Below, piece after piece: positions 34,942 through 45,722 of a DNA stretch of 64,000 bases. The notes beneath the pieces were generated by a model. It made no database searches, was not told the DNA's origin, and worked only from the letters and a program-made list of their open reading frames with translations. This DNA is from Guillardia theta CCMP2712. Its lineage: Eukaryota; Cryptophyceae; Pyrenomonadales; Geminigeraceae. The stretch is taken from NCBI RefSeq assembly GCF_000315625.1, contig NW_005434661.1:435069-499068 (forward strand), given 5' to 3'. A program made the translations under genes and the position numbers. How positions within the stretch are numbered: the first letter of the stretch is position 1; each line of letters opens with the position of its first letter.

Positions 34942-37315
34942 ATGACTACGTACATGGACGACATGCTTGGGAGGAGAGAGGAGAGAGAGGAGAGAGGTAG
35001 CGCCAGGTCTGCTCAGGTTCGCCATGTCTGCGATGAGCTCAAGCGCATCTACAAGGAGCAAATTCGTCCTCTTGAGCTGCACTACAACTTTGCTCACTTC
35101 TTCTCTCCTCCTCTCACCGACAGCGACATCGAGGCCAAGCCCTTCGTCCTCCTCCTCGGCCAGTACTCCGTCGGCAAGACTTCCCTCATCCATCATCTTC
35201 TTGGATCTCACGGATATCCCGGCTCCCGTGTTGGGCCTGAGCCCACGACTGATGGCTTCGTCGCCATTATGCAAGGACAAGAACCGCGGGTGCTACCTGG
35301 CAACGCGGCGGCGTCGGACATGGGGAAGCCGTTCAGGGGGCTGCAGGCGTTCGGCAACGCTTTCCTTCAAAGGTTCTCATGCGCGGAGATGCAGGCGGAG
35401 GTGCTGGGCGACGTGACGCTCATCGACACCCCTGGGGTGTTATCAGGGGAGGCGCAGAGAATCGGGAGGAACTACGACATGCCCAAAGTCTGCCGGTGGT
35501 TCGCAGAGCGATCAGACCTCATCCTCATCCTCTTCGATGCGCACAAGCTGGACATCAGCGACGAGCTCAAGGAGGTCATCCAGGCGCTCGCAGACCACGA
35601 CGACAAGATCCGCATCATCCTCAACAAGTCGGACCAGGTGACCCCCCGCCAGCTCATGCGCGTCCATGGCGCCCTCATGTGGAGCCTCGGGAAAGTGTTG
35701 AAGACGCCCGAGGTCTGCCGGGTGTATGTGTCTTCCTTCTGGGACGAGGAGTACGCGGAGAGCGGGCGAGCAGGACGCGAGCTGTTCGACAGTGAGAAGG
35801 CGGAGCTTATGAGAGACCTGCGGGAGATTCCTCGCAACATGCTCATCAGGTAGGATGCGAACTGCCTGCAGCGAAGAGGCGGAGGATGACAAGGAGGCGG
35901 CAGGAGGGTGAACGAGTTGGTGAGACGAGCGAGACAGGCCAAGACACACGCGCTTGTGGGTTTAGTTTCTTGTAATGATCCTGTGACGGGGCTCCTGCAA
36001 TAGGTGTGCGCGTGTCTGAGGAAGATGATGCCAGTGCTGTGGGGGAAGCAGCAGAAGGAGGTGAACGTCATCTACCGCGTGCCTCTCTTTCTGCTCCCCC
36101 TCAGCCTCATTCAGCTCCTCCCGCCGTCTGCTATTCCATTGTTGTCACATTCATCGTCGACATCATTCCAATCCTCTGCCTCCATTTGTTTGAAATCATT
36201 ATCATCATCTCGTTTGCTCTTTATGTTCTTGCTCTTGCTCTTGCTCGTCCTTCCCTTAAATTCTGTTTAGCGAGATTTGCTGGAGCACCTCGATGTCGTT
36301 TCAAAGCGGTTCAACAAGGTACTCCCCTCCCCTCCCCTCCCCTCCCCTCCCCTCCCCTCCCCTCCCCTCCCCTCCCCTCCCCTCCCCTCCCCTCCCCTCC
36401 CCTCCCCTCCCCTCCCCTCCCCTCTCACTTTCTGTTCTCCCTCAGAATTTCGTCTTGCTCCTGGCGACTTCCCCGACCTCAGCAGTAAGACTTCTGACCC
36501 CACGAGACCCTCAGCTGACAGCAGCAGGGCATCGAAGTCAATTAGCCAGCTGGTTGTCAGCTGGAAGTTCCTTCAGCCAGATGCCGCGACTAGACAAGTC
36601 GCTCATAGACAAGCTCGATCACTGGTGACCTCCTCCCCTCCTTCCTCTCCCTCCGTTCTCCCCTGAGCCTCTCGCTTCCACTTTCGTTTTCAGTCCTGCA
36701 CTTGTGAACCATTCCTCCTCCTCTTCCTCTTTCAAGCCCTGCTCTCTGACCTCCATCTCGCCTCCTCACCTGCTCTCCCATGTCTCCTGCCCCTCGTCTT
36801 GTTGTGTTGAGGAATGATTTCTGACTCTTGCAGCTTACAAGAAGTGATCCCCCAGCTTCTCTCTCTTCTTCACTCTCCTCCCCTTCCAAGCCTTCCCCCA
36901 CCAGAATTTTCTGCGTCTCCTCCTTCCACTGTCGCAGGGCAACCAAGGAGGAATGTAGAGGACAAGGGGCACAAGGACGAGGAGAAGCGAAAGCTCGTCG
37001 AGGGAACGAGGTCGTTCGTCTCGAGCTCGTCGGAGGAGCTCAGCGTGAAACCGGTGACGAAGAGGAGGAGGAGGAGGAGGAGGAGGAGGAGGAGGAGGAG
37101 GAGGAGGAGGAGGAGGAGGAGGCTTGTGCCAGGATGACGGAGACCAGGGTGAAACTATCGAAGTGCTGGAGGAGAGTGCGAGCGGGTGGTGGCGAGGAAA
37201 GAACTTGCGGTGAGTGGCAGAGGGTGCAAGGGAAGAGAGGGAGAGGAAATGAGAGGATCGCAGAACGGCAGCAAGCGGGTGGTTTCCTGTGAGCTACACA
37301 CAGCCAGCGCTATGA
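34942..37315 (+). CDS. EHD-family dynamin-like ATPase ending in an SH3 domain
   Basis: Exon 34942-35849 encodes the EHD GTPase-fold ATPase: P-loop LLLGQYSVGKTSLIHHLLG, switch region PEPTTDGFVAIM, DTPGVLSGEAQR, ADRSD-like AERSDLILILFDAHKLDIS, and NKSDQV. Exons 35907-35955 (RVNELVRRARQAKTHAL), 36004-36060 (CLRKMMPVLWGK), 36271-36318, about 36446 (FRLAPGDFPDLS) and about 36562 (FSQMPRLDKSLIDKLD) form the EHD helical domain. Then a linker, and in place of an EH domain an SH3 fold: TRSFVSSSSEELSVKP, then (exon ~37157) GETIEVLEESASGWWRGKN, then (exon ~37264) AASGWFPVSYTQPAL and TGA at 37315. EHDs tubulate membranes in endocytic recycling. The SH3 would recruit proline-rich partners. One join (36318 to ~36446) is off by one base in phase. 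Confidence 0.83.
36319..36425 (+). repeat. (CCCCT)n pentamer array in an EHD intron
   Basis: About 20 near-perfect CCCCT units occupy most of the intron between the exon ending at 36318 and the exon carrying PGDFPDLS. The array supplies the pyrimidine tract in front of the acceptor. Confidence 0.85.
37056..37122 (+). repeat. (GAG)n array inside the SH3-encoding part
   Basis: About 21 AGG units lie between the two halves of the SH3 coding sequence. Removing the intron from GTGACG at 37050 to CAG at 37156 restores a normal SH3, so the array is intronic. Confidence 0.8.
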
Positions 37316-37380
37316 CAATGAACCATGTTAATGTTACATCCTCCTCTTCTCTCCTCCCCTCCCTCCTCCCCGGGAGGAGC

Positions 37381-40300
37381 TCACTGAAGGACCGAGAGGA
37401 TCACGAGTGTTTCCTCCCCGTTCCCTCCCCTCACTCGCGCCAAGTCGCGGTCGAAGAGAGGAAACTCCTTGCTGCCCCCCATGCTCATCAGGTCGCTCAC
37501 TCGCACGCTGAAGCCTCCGAGGAGGAGAGAGACGGACGAGTCGCCACGAGACTTGTCGGCCAAGAGCTCAACGGTGACGTGGGTGTTTGCAGATGGGCAG
37601 GAGAACTGAAGCTGCTTGCTGTCCGTGCTGTCTTGCCCGTTGCTAAGGAGGTGGAGGAAACGCTTCTCGTCGCCAGCCGTGGCCTCCGTCCCCTCAGGTC
37701 TCACCGTCACTCTCAGGTACACCTGCTCAACCGCTGCAGTGAAGAAGGGGACGTTGCTGACTCTTCCGACACGGAGGGTGACGAGCTGAGACAGAGGAGA
37801 GAAGAGGAGCGGCAGCGGTACGACCACTCGTCCTCTGCTTCCCCTGAGGTTCATCGGCGTCTGTTGACGCATGAGACTGACGTAGAGGAGTCGAGCTGCG
37901 CGAGGGCGGAAGAGTTTGAGGAAGACGAGGGTCCCGCTCTTGCCTCGCAGCTTCTCTTCAACCTCCTCCACCTTGAGGTCCTCAGCCCTGCAGCCATCGA
38001 TGGAGAGAATCTCATCGTCAACGCGGACAAGCCTGCTAAAGAAGGAGGGGCTGCCGTACTCCAGCTTGAGCACAAGCAGCTTCTCACCCGGTCCCCGCCT
38101 TCCGAAGTGAAGACCTACCCCGCAGGAGGTGGAGCTAGAAGGGGTACCAAAGCTGCAGGACTTGAGCCAGACATCCTTGCGAGCATAGCGAGGATCCTCG
38201 TCAAGAGGAAAGAAAGGAAGATCAGGTTGACGGGAGCCACCTTTGAAAGGAGGATAAGACGCCAAGCCCTCGCCAACCGTCACAGATGAGCTGTAAAGCT
38301 CAAGCGCTTCCTCTGCGACCCCCATGGTTTTGCAGATCTTGTCCCACGATGAAGAAACTTTGTCCTCTAGCAGAAAGTTTTCAATGATCTGCTCCTCCAC
38401 CAGCAACAGAGAGTGAGCCCGCCTCTTGTAGCAGCCAGCGATCCCCTCAGCTAACCTCTTGCACTCCCTCTCCAACTCGGAGGAGGAGGAAGGAGAGGAG
38501 GTGAGGGGATGCGGGGGGTTTTGCTCTGCAGCTCTCTTGGCTTCTTGGATTCTTTCCATGAGCAGGATGACGTGCTTGGAGGTCTCCTGCACGAAAAGGT
38601 CGTTCTGCTCGCAGAGGAGCTTTAGTCGCATCCCTTTTTCTCGCTCGCTCTCCTCCCCGTCTTTGAGCATCGTCATCACTCCGAAGCTCAACTTGTCGAT
38701 GCACTGCTGGAGGACCAGCAAGTCGTCATCAATCACCGCCACAAGCCCCCCGAGCTGCTCAAGCACCAGCACCTTCTCCTCTTCTCTCTCCACAAAGATG
38801 ACGTCATCATTTCCTACAGGCCCGTGAGAGGATACGAGGCCGCTTCTGACGACAGCGCCAAGAGCTTCTTCAGCCTCCTCCTTCCCACCAACCCCAACCA
38901 GAAGAATCTGAAAGCCGCGAGAAGCAAGAGCCCTGATTGCCTTGCTTGCTTCCTTGCTCGCCTCCACACGCGTCCAATCTCTCTTCCTCTTCATCTTAAT
39001 GGCGCTATCTACACCGCCCAGTTTCCCTTGCGGTGCCGTCTTGTCGTATGCCTGAAAGAGGGAGAGAGGAAGCCAGCCGGTCAAGAGGTCTAGAGAGCTC
39101 AAGCTCACCAACGGCTGCTGCCTCTGCTGTCTCACCTCCTCCTGCCTCGGCTGCCTCATCTCTTCCTGTTCGCGTGATTGGTTGTCTCCCCCTCCCTCCA
39201 ACACCGAGTCCTTCCTCTCCTCTTCTCTCTCTTCTCGTTCCGAAGGATTCACGTTTGCGAAAGACGAATCCTCGTCTCCAATTCGCAGAAATGAGGATGG
39301 TTGGATAGGAGCAGGAGCAGAAGCAGGAGGTGCAAGGACAGGGGCAGGGGCAGGGGCAGGGGGAGAAGGAGTAACTGGGGCAGGAATAGAGAAAAGATTG
39401 GTCACTGCTGCTGCTGAACCCATGGAACCGAAGGGCGGGAAGGATGGAGGAGGCTCAGAGAAGGAGGGGTTGCGCGAAGGTGGAAGATGAAGACGAGCAA
39501 AGATGACGTCTCCTCCTGCCTGCGAGCGGCGCAACAAGCTTCCCTTGTCGAACACCTAGAACAGACAGTGAGAGGAAAAGAATCATTTTGAGCATTAGCA
39601 CGCTTGCCTGCATCACTACCTCGGCGGCCAGGTCCTGCAAGCAGCGAGCGATCAGCACGCTGGTGCGATCAGGTTGCCTAACCTTGGGGCTCCTCGAATC
39701 AGAGGCAGACTGAGAAGGAGGAGGCGACAACTTGAGCTCGAACTGAACGAGGAGGTCACTCGACAAAGCGGGTACCAGTCGCTGACCTCATCTTCGGACG
39801 TGGGGACCTGAGAGATCTCGAGCCTCTCGTGCTGACAGCCGATAGCCGAGGAGATATCCCTGCAGCAACTTGAGCTCGAGCAAGGGGAGGATGAGGAAGT
39901 AGAGAGCCGAAAGAAAGTGTGTTGGGGTGCTACCGGGAAAGAAGTTGTAGAAGCACATGCGAAGGCGTAAGCTTGACCTTATCTTCTTTCAAGCGAAGAA
40001 GAACACTGACAGGCTGATCCCTTACCCTCTGACTTCACCGTCACCTTCTCCTCTTCTCTTATCTCATCACCTTCAACTCTCCATCCTCGTCAAGAGTTCC
40101 CCGCGATTTCTCCCCAGACGAGCCGTCGCGCCATCCGGTCCGGGCTGATGAACGCATACATGAGGAGCAGCCGACAAGACTCTTGCAGCTCTCTCACCTC
40201 TCTCAACTCGTTGCAGGAGCACTGGAAACGTTTTGTGGCCTCGTTGCATCTCAACGGTCAAGAAGCTACCCGGTCTTCCTCGAAATGCTTGCTCCACTCT

Positions 40301-40483
40301 CTTCTTGTCAACATAGCTCGTGCGCATCCCTTCCACCATTAGGATCTGATCGCCGATGCGGATCAAGCCAGAAGACCAGGCAGCACCTCCTGGCTCAAGC
40401 TCTGTAACGCGATGAGTTCCATCGACCAGGCTCGCAAACTTCATGCCCACGACTCCATCTTGCGACTGAAGCCCAGAGGTCAT
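37381..40483 (-). CDS. Two-PDZ scaffold protein with a C2-like C-terminus
   Basis: Starts at ATG 40483 and ends at 37381, 65 bp from the convergent EHD-SH3 gene. The first exon carries PDZ1 (GVVGMKFASLVDGTHRV, GLIRIGDQILMVEGM, FLTVEMQRG). Middle exons (about 39920-39590) encode beta-strand-rich segments such as FSSDLLVQFELKLSPPP in alternative frames. The large exon 39555-37381 has a Pro/Ala-rich stretch, an alpha-helical middle (residues ~250-420 of the exon), PDZ2 (GVGLHFGRRGPGEKLLVLKL, RVDDEILSIDGCRAEDL), and a C-terminal beta-rich domain (VTLRVGRVSNVPFF, VYLRVTVRPEG, LLLGGFSVRVSDLM) that looks C2-like. Probably a cytoplasmic scaffold near membranes. Exon joins between 40100 and 39560 are unresolved. 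No orthologue recognised. Confidence 0.65.
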
Positions 40484-40663
40484 CGAGTCTTCTAATGCAG
40501 CAGGTCAAAGTCAAGCATATGAAACTAACGATTATCTTCATCCTCCCTCCCTATTCATCATCATCATTTTCCTCTGCTCTTCTCTCTCCCACTACTTCGC
40601 ATCCTCGCTGTATCCCATCTTTTCTCGCTCTTCCTCGCGTCCTCTCTCCTCCTTCAGCACTCT

Positions 40664-40873
40664 CCTCGCCTCGCCTCGCCTCGCCTCGCCTCGCCTCGCC
40701 TCGCCTCGCCTCTCCTCTCCTCTCCTCTCCTCTCCTCTCCTCTCCTCTCCTCTCCTCTCCTCTCCTCTCCTCTCCTCTCCTCTCCTCTCCTCTCCTCTCC
40801 TCTCCTCTCCTCTCCTCTCCTCTCCTCTCCTCTCCTCTCCTCTCCTCTCCTCTCCTCTCCTCTCCTCTCCTCT
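40664..40873. repeat. (CCTCG)n(CCTCT)n pentamer array
   Basis: About eight CCTCG units run directly into about 34 CCTCT units in the divergent gap between the PDZ gene (-) and the PH gene (+). The plus strand is pure pyrimidine apart from the G of CCTCG. Confidence 0.9.
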
Positions 40874-41040
40874 CTCTCTCCATCGCCCCCTCTGTTGTGC
40901 ACAAGAATGTCTCTTCCCTACGCAACCACCCCTTTCTATGACCCCCTGCTTTACGGTCTTAGAGGGGGTTGAAGTACCCCCAATGATCATACAATGCCGT
41001 CAAGAGGTTTGACAAAAAAAAAATGGTTGACGAGAAACAC

Positions 41041-41402
41041 AGAAGAGAAGAGAAGAGAAGAGAAGAGAAGAGAAGAGCAGAGAAGAGAAGAGAAGAGAAG
41101 AGCAGAGAAGAGAAGAGAAGAGCAGAGAAGAGCAGAGAAGAGAAGAGAAGAGCAGAGAAGAGAAGAGCAGAGAAGAGAAGAGCAGAGCAGAGAAGAGAAG
41201 AGCAGAGAAGAGAAGAGAAGAGCAGAGAAGAGAAGAGCAGAGCAGAGAAGAGAAGAGAAGAGAAGAGCAGAGAAGAGAAGATAAGAGCAGAGAAGAGCAG
41301 AGAAGAGAAGAGAAGAGAAGAGAAGAGAAGAGAAGAGAAGAGAAGAGCAGAGAAGAGAAGAGAAGAGAAGAGAAGAGAAGAGAAGAGAAGAGAAGAGAAA
41401 AG
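41041..41402. repeat. (AGAAG)n array with interspersed AGCAG variants
   Basis: About 72 pentamers, mostly AGAAG with AGCAG variants and one AGATA-type change, in an irregular higher-order pattern. The plus strand is purine here, the reverse of the pyrimidine array 165 bp to the left, so the two face each other as imperfect inverted polypurine tracts. Confidence 0.9.
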
Positions 41403-41661
41403 AAGACGACGTAGCTGAAGGGGGTGAGTTGAAAGAGGGAAAACAAGAAAACTGGCACATCAAACCACGAATCCAAGCTTTTTTAACCGACCACGACAGA
41501 TCACGTATCACCATGCTTCAGGAATGCTCTTCGCCTGTGGAGAGCAAAGCAGACAAGGGGGGGGGCAGAACGGAATGGTATAAGACTTGAAATTGTTTGC
41601 TGTTGTGAATTGATTACTCTTGCTGTAAACAGGCATTCTTGTTTGTGAGCAAGTGCCTGCG

Positions 41662-43418
41662 ATGAAACAGGCAAAGAGATGGTTTCAATTGCGGCAGAAA
41701 GGACAGGCGAAGGACCGTTTGTCGCCTGTGTCCATGGGTGTTGAAGCATGGCAAGCCAGCCAAGACTCAAAGCGGGGAGGGGAGAGCGGAAGTGAGAGAG
41801 CGGAACGAGAGGATCTGAGAGCCTCTAAGGGCAGGAAGTGTCATGAAGATGAGAGAGAGGGAGGTGGGAGAGAGGACTCAAAGCGCCCTACCAGTCATAC
41901 TGTGATAGAGGACCTGCGGCTTGACGATGCAGATCTTTTTCGACGAGGTCTCAACACGAGCATCTTGCAAGCCATGTGGTTCGAAGAGCATGCCTTGTTG
42001 GATAGCCTCATGCAGCTGCATCACGAGTTGAGCATACAGACCCTGCACCATCAGCTGGCGACACAGAGAGGTAAACAAGCTGTCGCTTTCTGCAAACACT
42101 CAGTCAGAAATTGAAGCTCTTTGCTCAAAACTTGACATGGTTGTGTGCTTGCAGGTTGCTCTGCTACATCTGAGTTGTGTCCTTCCATCTCCATCACCAG
42201 GTCAGACATCTCCGCGAAATTAGAAGCGTTGCGATCATCGTCCAAGCTTCAGAGGCATCACGCGAGGGTGCAACATTTGCAAGAAAAGCTCTGTGCTCGC
42301 AGAGACAAGTTACTAGACAGTGAGACTAGAGCTTTAGTCTCTCTGGAAGCGAAAGCCAGCGAATGCTTCCTCGCCGAACGAGACTCTCAGCCACATGCTT
42401 TATTCAGACGCAGTGACTGCCTGCATCAGACAAGCATTATGATGAGAAATCCTTACAGTTCGAGCCAAGGAAGAGAACCTGAAAGTAGCCAATTTGATGC
42501 TGGACAGAATACCACGAGCACATGCGTGGATGTACAACCATCACATTCCATTCACAAACCCCAAAACTTTTGTTCGACAAAAGATGGTGGTGAAATCGTT
42601 TGCTTCAATTCAAGTCACCAACATGCGCTTGAGAGCACACAAGTAAAGGGACAATACCCGAATCACCTGGACGGCAACTTATTACTTCCTTGCTTCTCAC
42701 GCTTGCTTCCGAGCCTGTTGACAGAGTCCGTTGAAGCTCAAAAGGTCCTTGATGACCCAGCAAAAACTTTCCACGGCGACGACCCACTAGAGGAAGCTTT
42801 CAGTGCTGAAGAAGATGTTTTTGTTTCTTTGCGCCAGCACCGGCATCGCGTGGCTGCTAAAGTGAGTCTGTGACGCTATTTGAAACAGACTGAGTTGTTT
42901 TGCAGCTGTTTGTCCTCAAGGGAGATTTTCTCACGCAGCATTGCTCCCCACCTGTTCTCAGTGCTCGGCAGCTGCAGCAGCCCCCGCTGCTCCCCTGCAG
43001 GTCTCCTGGAGCTGGTTGAGGCTTCGCTTACCTTGTCGCAGGACTTTCGTGTCCATCCTCCCGAGCCCAGCTCTCAACCCAGCTGGCTCTCAAACCGATG
43101 AAACGGAGGGCAGCTCCTGGCCTGGGACTGCAGAAACAAGAAGACGCGGGTTTGTGAAGGTCGGAGAGAGGATGGAGAGGCTGCTGGGAGCGAGTAGACA
43201 CGAGCGGCTGCCGCGAGTTTTGATCCTTCAGGTGGAGCGACGGAGACGATCAAGAGTAAGTCGACTGATCTCCAGTGCCATGGCTGACAACCTATCAGGT
43301 AGGTGCAAAGCAGCTTTTCTTGGAAGCGGAAAGTGTTGAGAAAGCGAGCTTGTGGATCAGAGGCATCAAGTGCGTGTTGAACGAGGAAGATCAGTCAGAT
43401 CCTGAAAACTCCTTGTAG
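41662..43418 (+). CDS. PH-domain protein with coiled-coil N-terminus
   Basis: Exon 41662-42070 encodes a basic and charged N-terminus and a helical segment (DDADLFRRGLNTSILQAMWF, LLDSLMQLHHELSIQ). Exon ~42156-42861 continues with coiled coil (KLQRHHARVQHLQEKLCARR) and a Ser/His-rich linker. Exon ~42905 begins LFVLKGDFLTQH, the start of a pleckstrin-homology fold. Later exons give RVLILQVERRRRSR, and the last, ending at TAG 43418, gives FLEAESVEKASLWIRGIKCV, the C-terminal PH helix with its conserved Trp. PH domains bind phosphoinositides or proteins, so a membrane-linked role is likely. The joins between 43000 and 43300 are uncertain, and the start (ATG 41662) is the first in-frame Met. Confidence 0.62.
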
Positions 43419-43639
43419 ACTCCTCTTCTTGAAAATTTATGATGTTATTTCATTCATCAAATGCTCTATCAGTAGTTCAGCTAGTTTTCTGGCAAGATTA
43501 TCAACATTTCAGCCGACCATTTACCTCTATTGCTCTCAGCTGCCCAGCAGAGCTTCACTCCTCACTTCGCGATAAATCCGCATTTCGTTGCAACTTCTTC
43601 AGCCGCCATGAGTCTTCTCAGACTCCAAGATGCTGAAAT

Positions 43640-44253
43640 TCAGCACCAGAAAGTTTCAACACAGCCTGTCTTGAACTTTCGAAGCCTTTTGCTCCTGATG
43701 CCCAGCACTGCTTGAATGACTCGCACAGGAAACGCTTGCAATACTTTGGTGTCAGTAATGATCACGTTCTTAGCTTGTAGGAGGACAAGCTGTGAAGCGA
43801 CTTGCAGTATCGTGAGAAGAATCAGCGCTCTCACTATCAAGGGCTGCAAAGTGGCTTGAAGGCTCTGCTCTTCTTCCCTCCTAGAGAGCTTCGAGCGGAG
43901 CCTGAACTCATAGAGCTTCTCCTCCACAGGAGCGAACAACGTTTCTGTGACCTTTCCTGTACAGCTCAGTGAGGCTATAAACGCCTCATGATCTTCTTTT
44001 CCTTCTGCTGACGCGTCCTCAGGCACACTCGGCCACTCGCCAGGTCTTGAAGTGCAAACGCAACAGCATCGCCAGCTGCTCTGTGTCTCGATGCTCCCTG
44101 TTGCACGAAGCTTGGGGATGCAGGAAGAAGGATAGAGGGAGAGTGAGGACGAGAGAGCGCGCACGAGGCTGCTAAGGAAGAACGAGGAGCCGTCAGGCGG
44201 AAGGATGAGGAGGCAGGAGCTGAGAGCAGAGCGCTGAAAGCAGTGCCCACCAT
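43640..44253 (-). CDS. Small membrane protein with a plastid-type leader
   Basis: Two exons join in phase 1: 44253-44037 and 43956-43640, giving 177 residues. The N-terminus MVGTAFSALLSAPASSSFRL, followed by TAPRSSLAAS, looks like a hydrophobic signal segment running into a Ser/Arg-rich transit peptide, as in complex plastids. Exon 2 has KVTETLFAPVEEKLYEFRLR, a charged helix, one transmembrane helix (IVRALILLTILQVASQLVLL), and a basic end. No family recognised. It is convergent with the PH-domain gene; its start lies close to the edge of the repeat island. Confidence 0.55.
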
Positions 44254-45148
44254 TGTCGCCTCCTGACGGTGAGTCCACCCCCACCCCACCCTCACCCTCC
44301 CTATTTCAGATTTTCCCTTTCCACCTACCCCACCCCATGACGCATGAGAGTCTGGTGGCCCCCGCGGTGGAGTCGCCGAGCCTGTCACTGAGAGGTCCCG
44401 GCGGGCCTGGCCCGCCGGGACCACCACAAAGCGGGCCGGGCGGCCGCCACAAAGCGGGCGGCCGCGGACGGAGAAAGGGCAGCCGCCGACAAGGAGCCGG
44501 CGTTGCCCGGGGGTCCGCCTGGGGCAGCGGACGGAGGGAGGCTGGACACAGGAACACGGTACCGCTCGAGGTAGTCCTCCTCGCTAGCCTCCGAGTCAGC
44601 GGTAGCCGAGTCAGCGGTAGCCGCCCGTGACGGCGGCGACGCCGCAGCAATGCCCAAGGACCGGCGTGACCCGACCGATGCCGGGGAGGAAGCAGGCGAG
44701 CTCGGACCAGCAGCAAGCACCCCAGCGCCGATCGTCGGCGCCACTCGACGTGTTTCCCCCATCGGAGTCGGAGACCTCCGGCGAAGACTCCTCCTCGGGC
44801 GACTCGACAAAGTCCGAGGAGGAGCTGTCCTCTGGCTCGAGAAGTGCTTGCGCCCGCAAGGGCGTCATGCGCCTCGCACCAGACAAGAGCGCCTCCAGCC
44901 GCTGAGCGTCAGCTGCATAGTGAGGCGCTGATAGGTGGCGGCGCGTTTGCGAGCCAAGACCTCAGCAGCAGGGCCGTCATCAGGCACGAAGTGCCGCAGT
45001 GACCAAACGCCGCATCCTCAAGAGGCATCGAGCGCTGATCAATGATGTCCGCGAGATACCAGATGAAGCGGAGGGTGTCAGGATGCAGGGTACCGTCTCC
45101 GTCCCTCACTGTGACGTCGGGTGCCTCCGGAGAGCTCGACACCACTGG

Positions 45149-45722
45149 GGTGCTTGCTGCTGGTCCGAGCTCGCCTGCTTCCTCCCCGGCATCGGTCGGG
45201 TCACGCCGGTCCTTGGGCATTGCCGCGGCGTCGCCGCCGTCACGGGCGGCTACCGCTGACTCGGCTACCGCTGACTCGGAGGCTAGCGAGGAGGACTACC
45301 TCGAGCGGTACCGTGTTCCGCTGCCCCTGGCGGACCCCCGGGCAGCGCCGGCTCCTTGTCGGCGGCTGCCCTTTCTCCGTCCGCGGCCGCCCGCTTTGTG
45401 GCGGCAGCGGACGTCTCGACTGACAGTGGTCAGTCGGCTGCCTCCGGGTATCGCGTCTAAGGGATTTTATTCCTCCTGCATGCTCCTGCTGCTTGTTGCT
45501 TGATTGCTTGACCCTTAGGCTGCTTGTCTGCGCGGCTTCGCGCTTGGGCTGGCGCTGCCGCGTCTGGGTGCCAGCCGTGCTGGTTCTTTTCGGGCTTGTG
45601 TTTTGTGTGTGCTTGTGCCGCTTCTCGCTGTGGACTGTGTGCCTGCCGGTTCAGCTTGTTCCTGCTTTGTTTTGCTTGAGGCACTTTTTACCTTCTGCCA
45701 GTAAATCCTATACCGTCCGTCG
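45149..45722 (+). repeat. Left arm of the ~560-bp inverted repeat
   Basis: Order A'-B'-C. It matches the reverse complement of 46711-47275 with a few substitutions and small indels, such as CTTTGTTTTGCTTGAGGCAC against its complement at 46750-46770. With the right arm it encloses a core of about 990 bp. Confidence 0.75.

Noticed and set aside
40495-40941. Long frames of Leu-Ser-Ser-Pro or Arg-Arg-Gly-Glu repeats on both strands
   Set aside because: They are translations of the CCTCT pentamer array. All frames are open because the unit lacks stop codons, and there is no non-repeat coding context.
41000-41514. Glu/Arg/Lys-rich and Leu/Ser/Phe-rich frames over the AGAAG array
   Set aside because: Pure repeat translation, open on both strands.
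44611-45503. Ser/Ala/Pro-rich frames inside the repeat island as genes
   Set aside because: The same peptide appears in several copies and orientations because the DNA units are repeated. High GC keeps frames open, and no intact start-to-stop gene with a known domain was seen.
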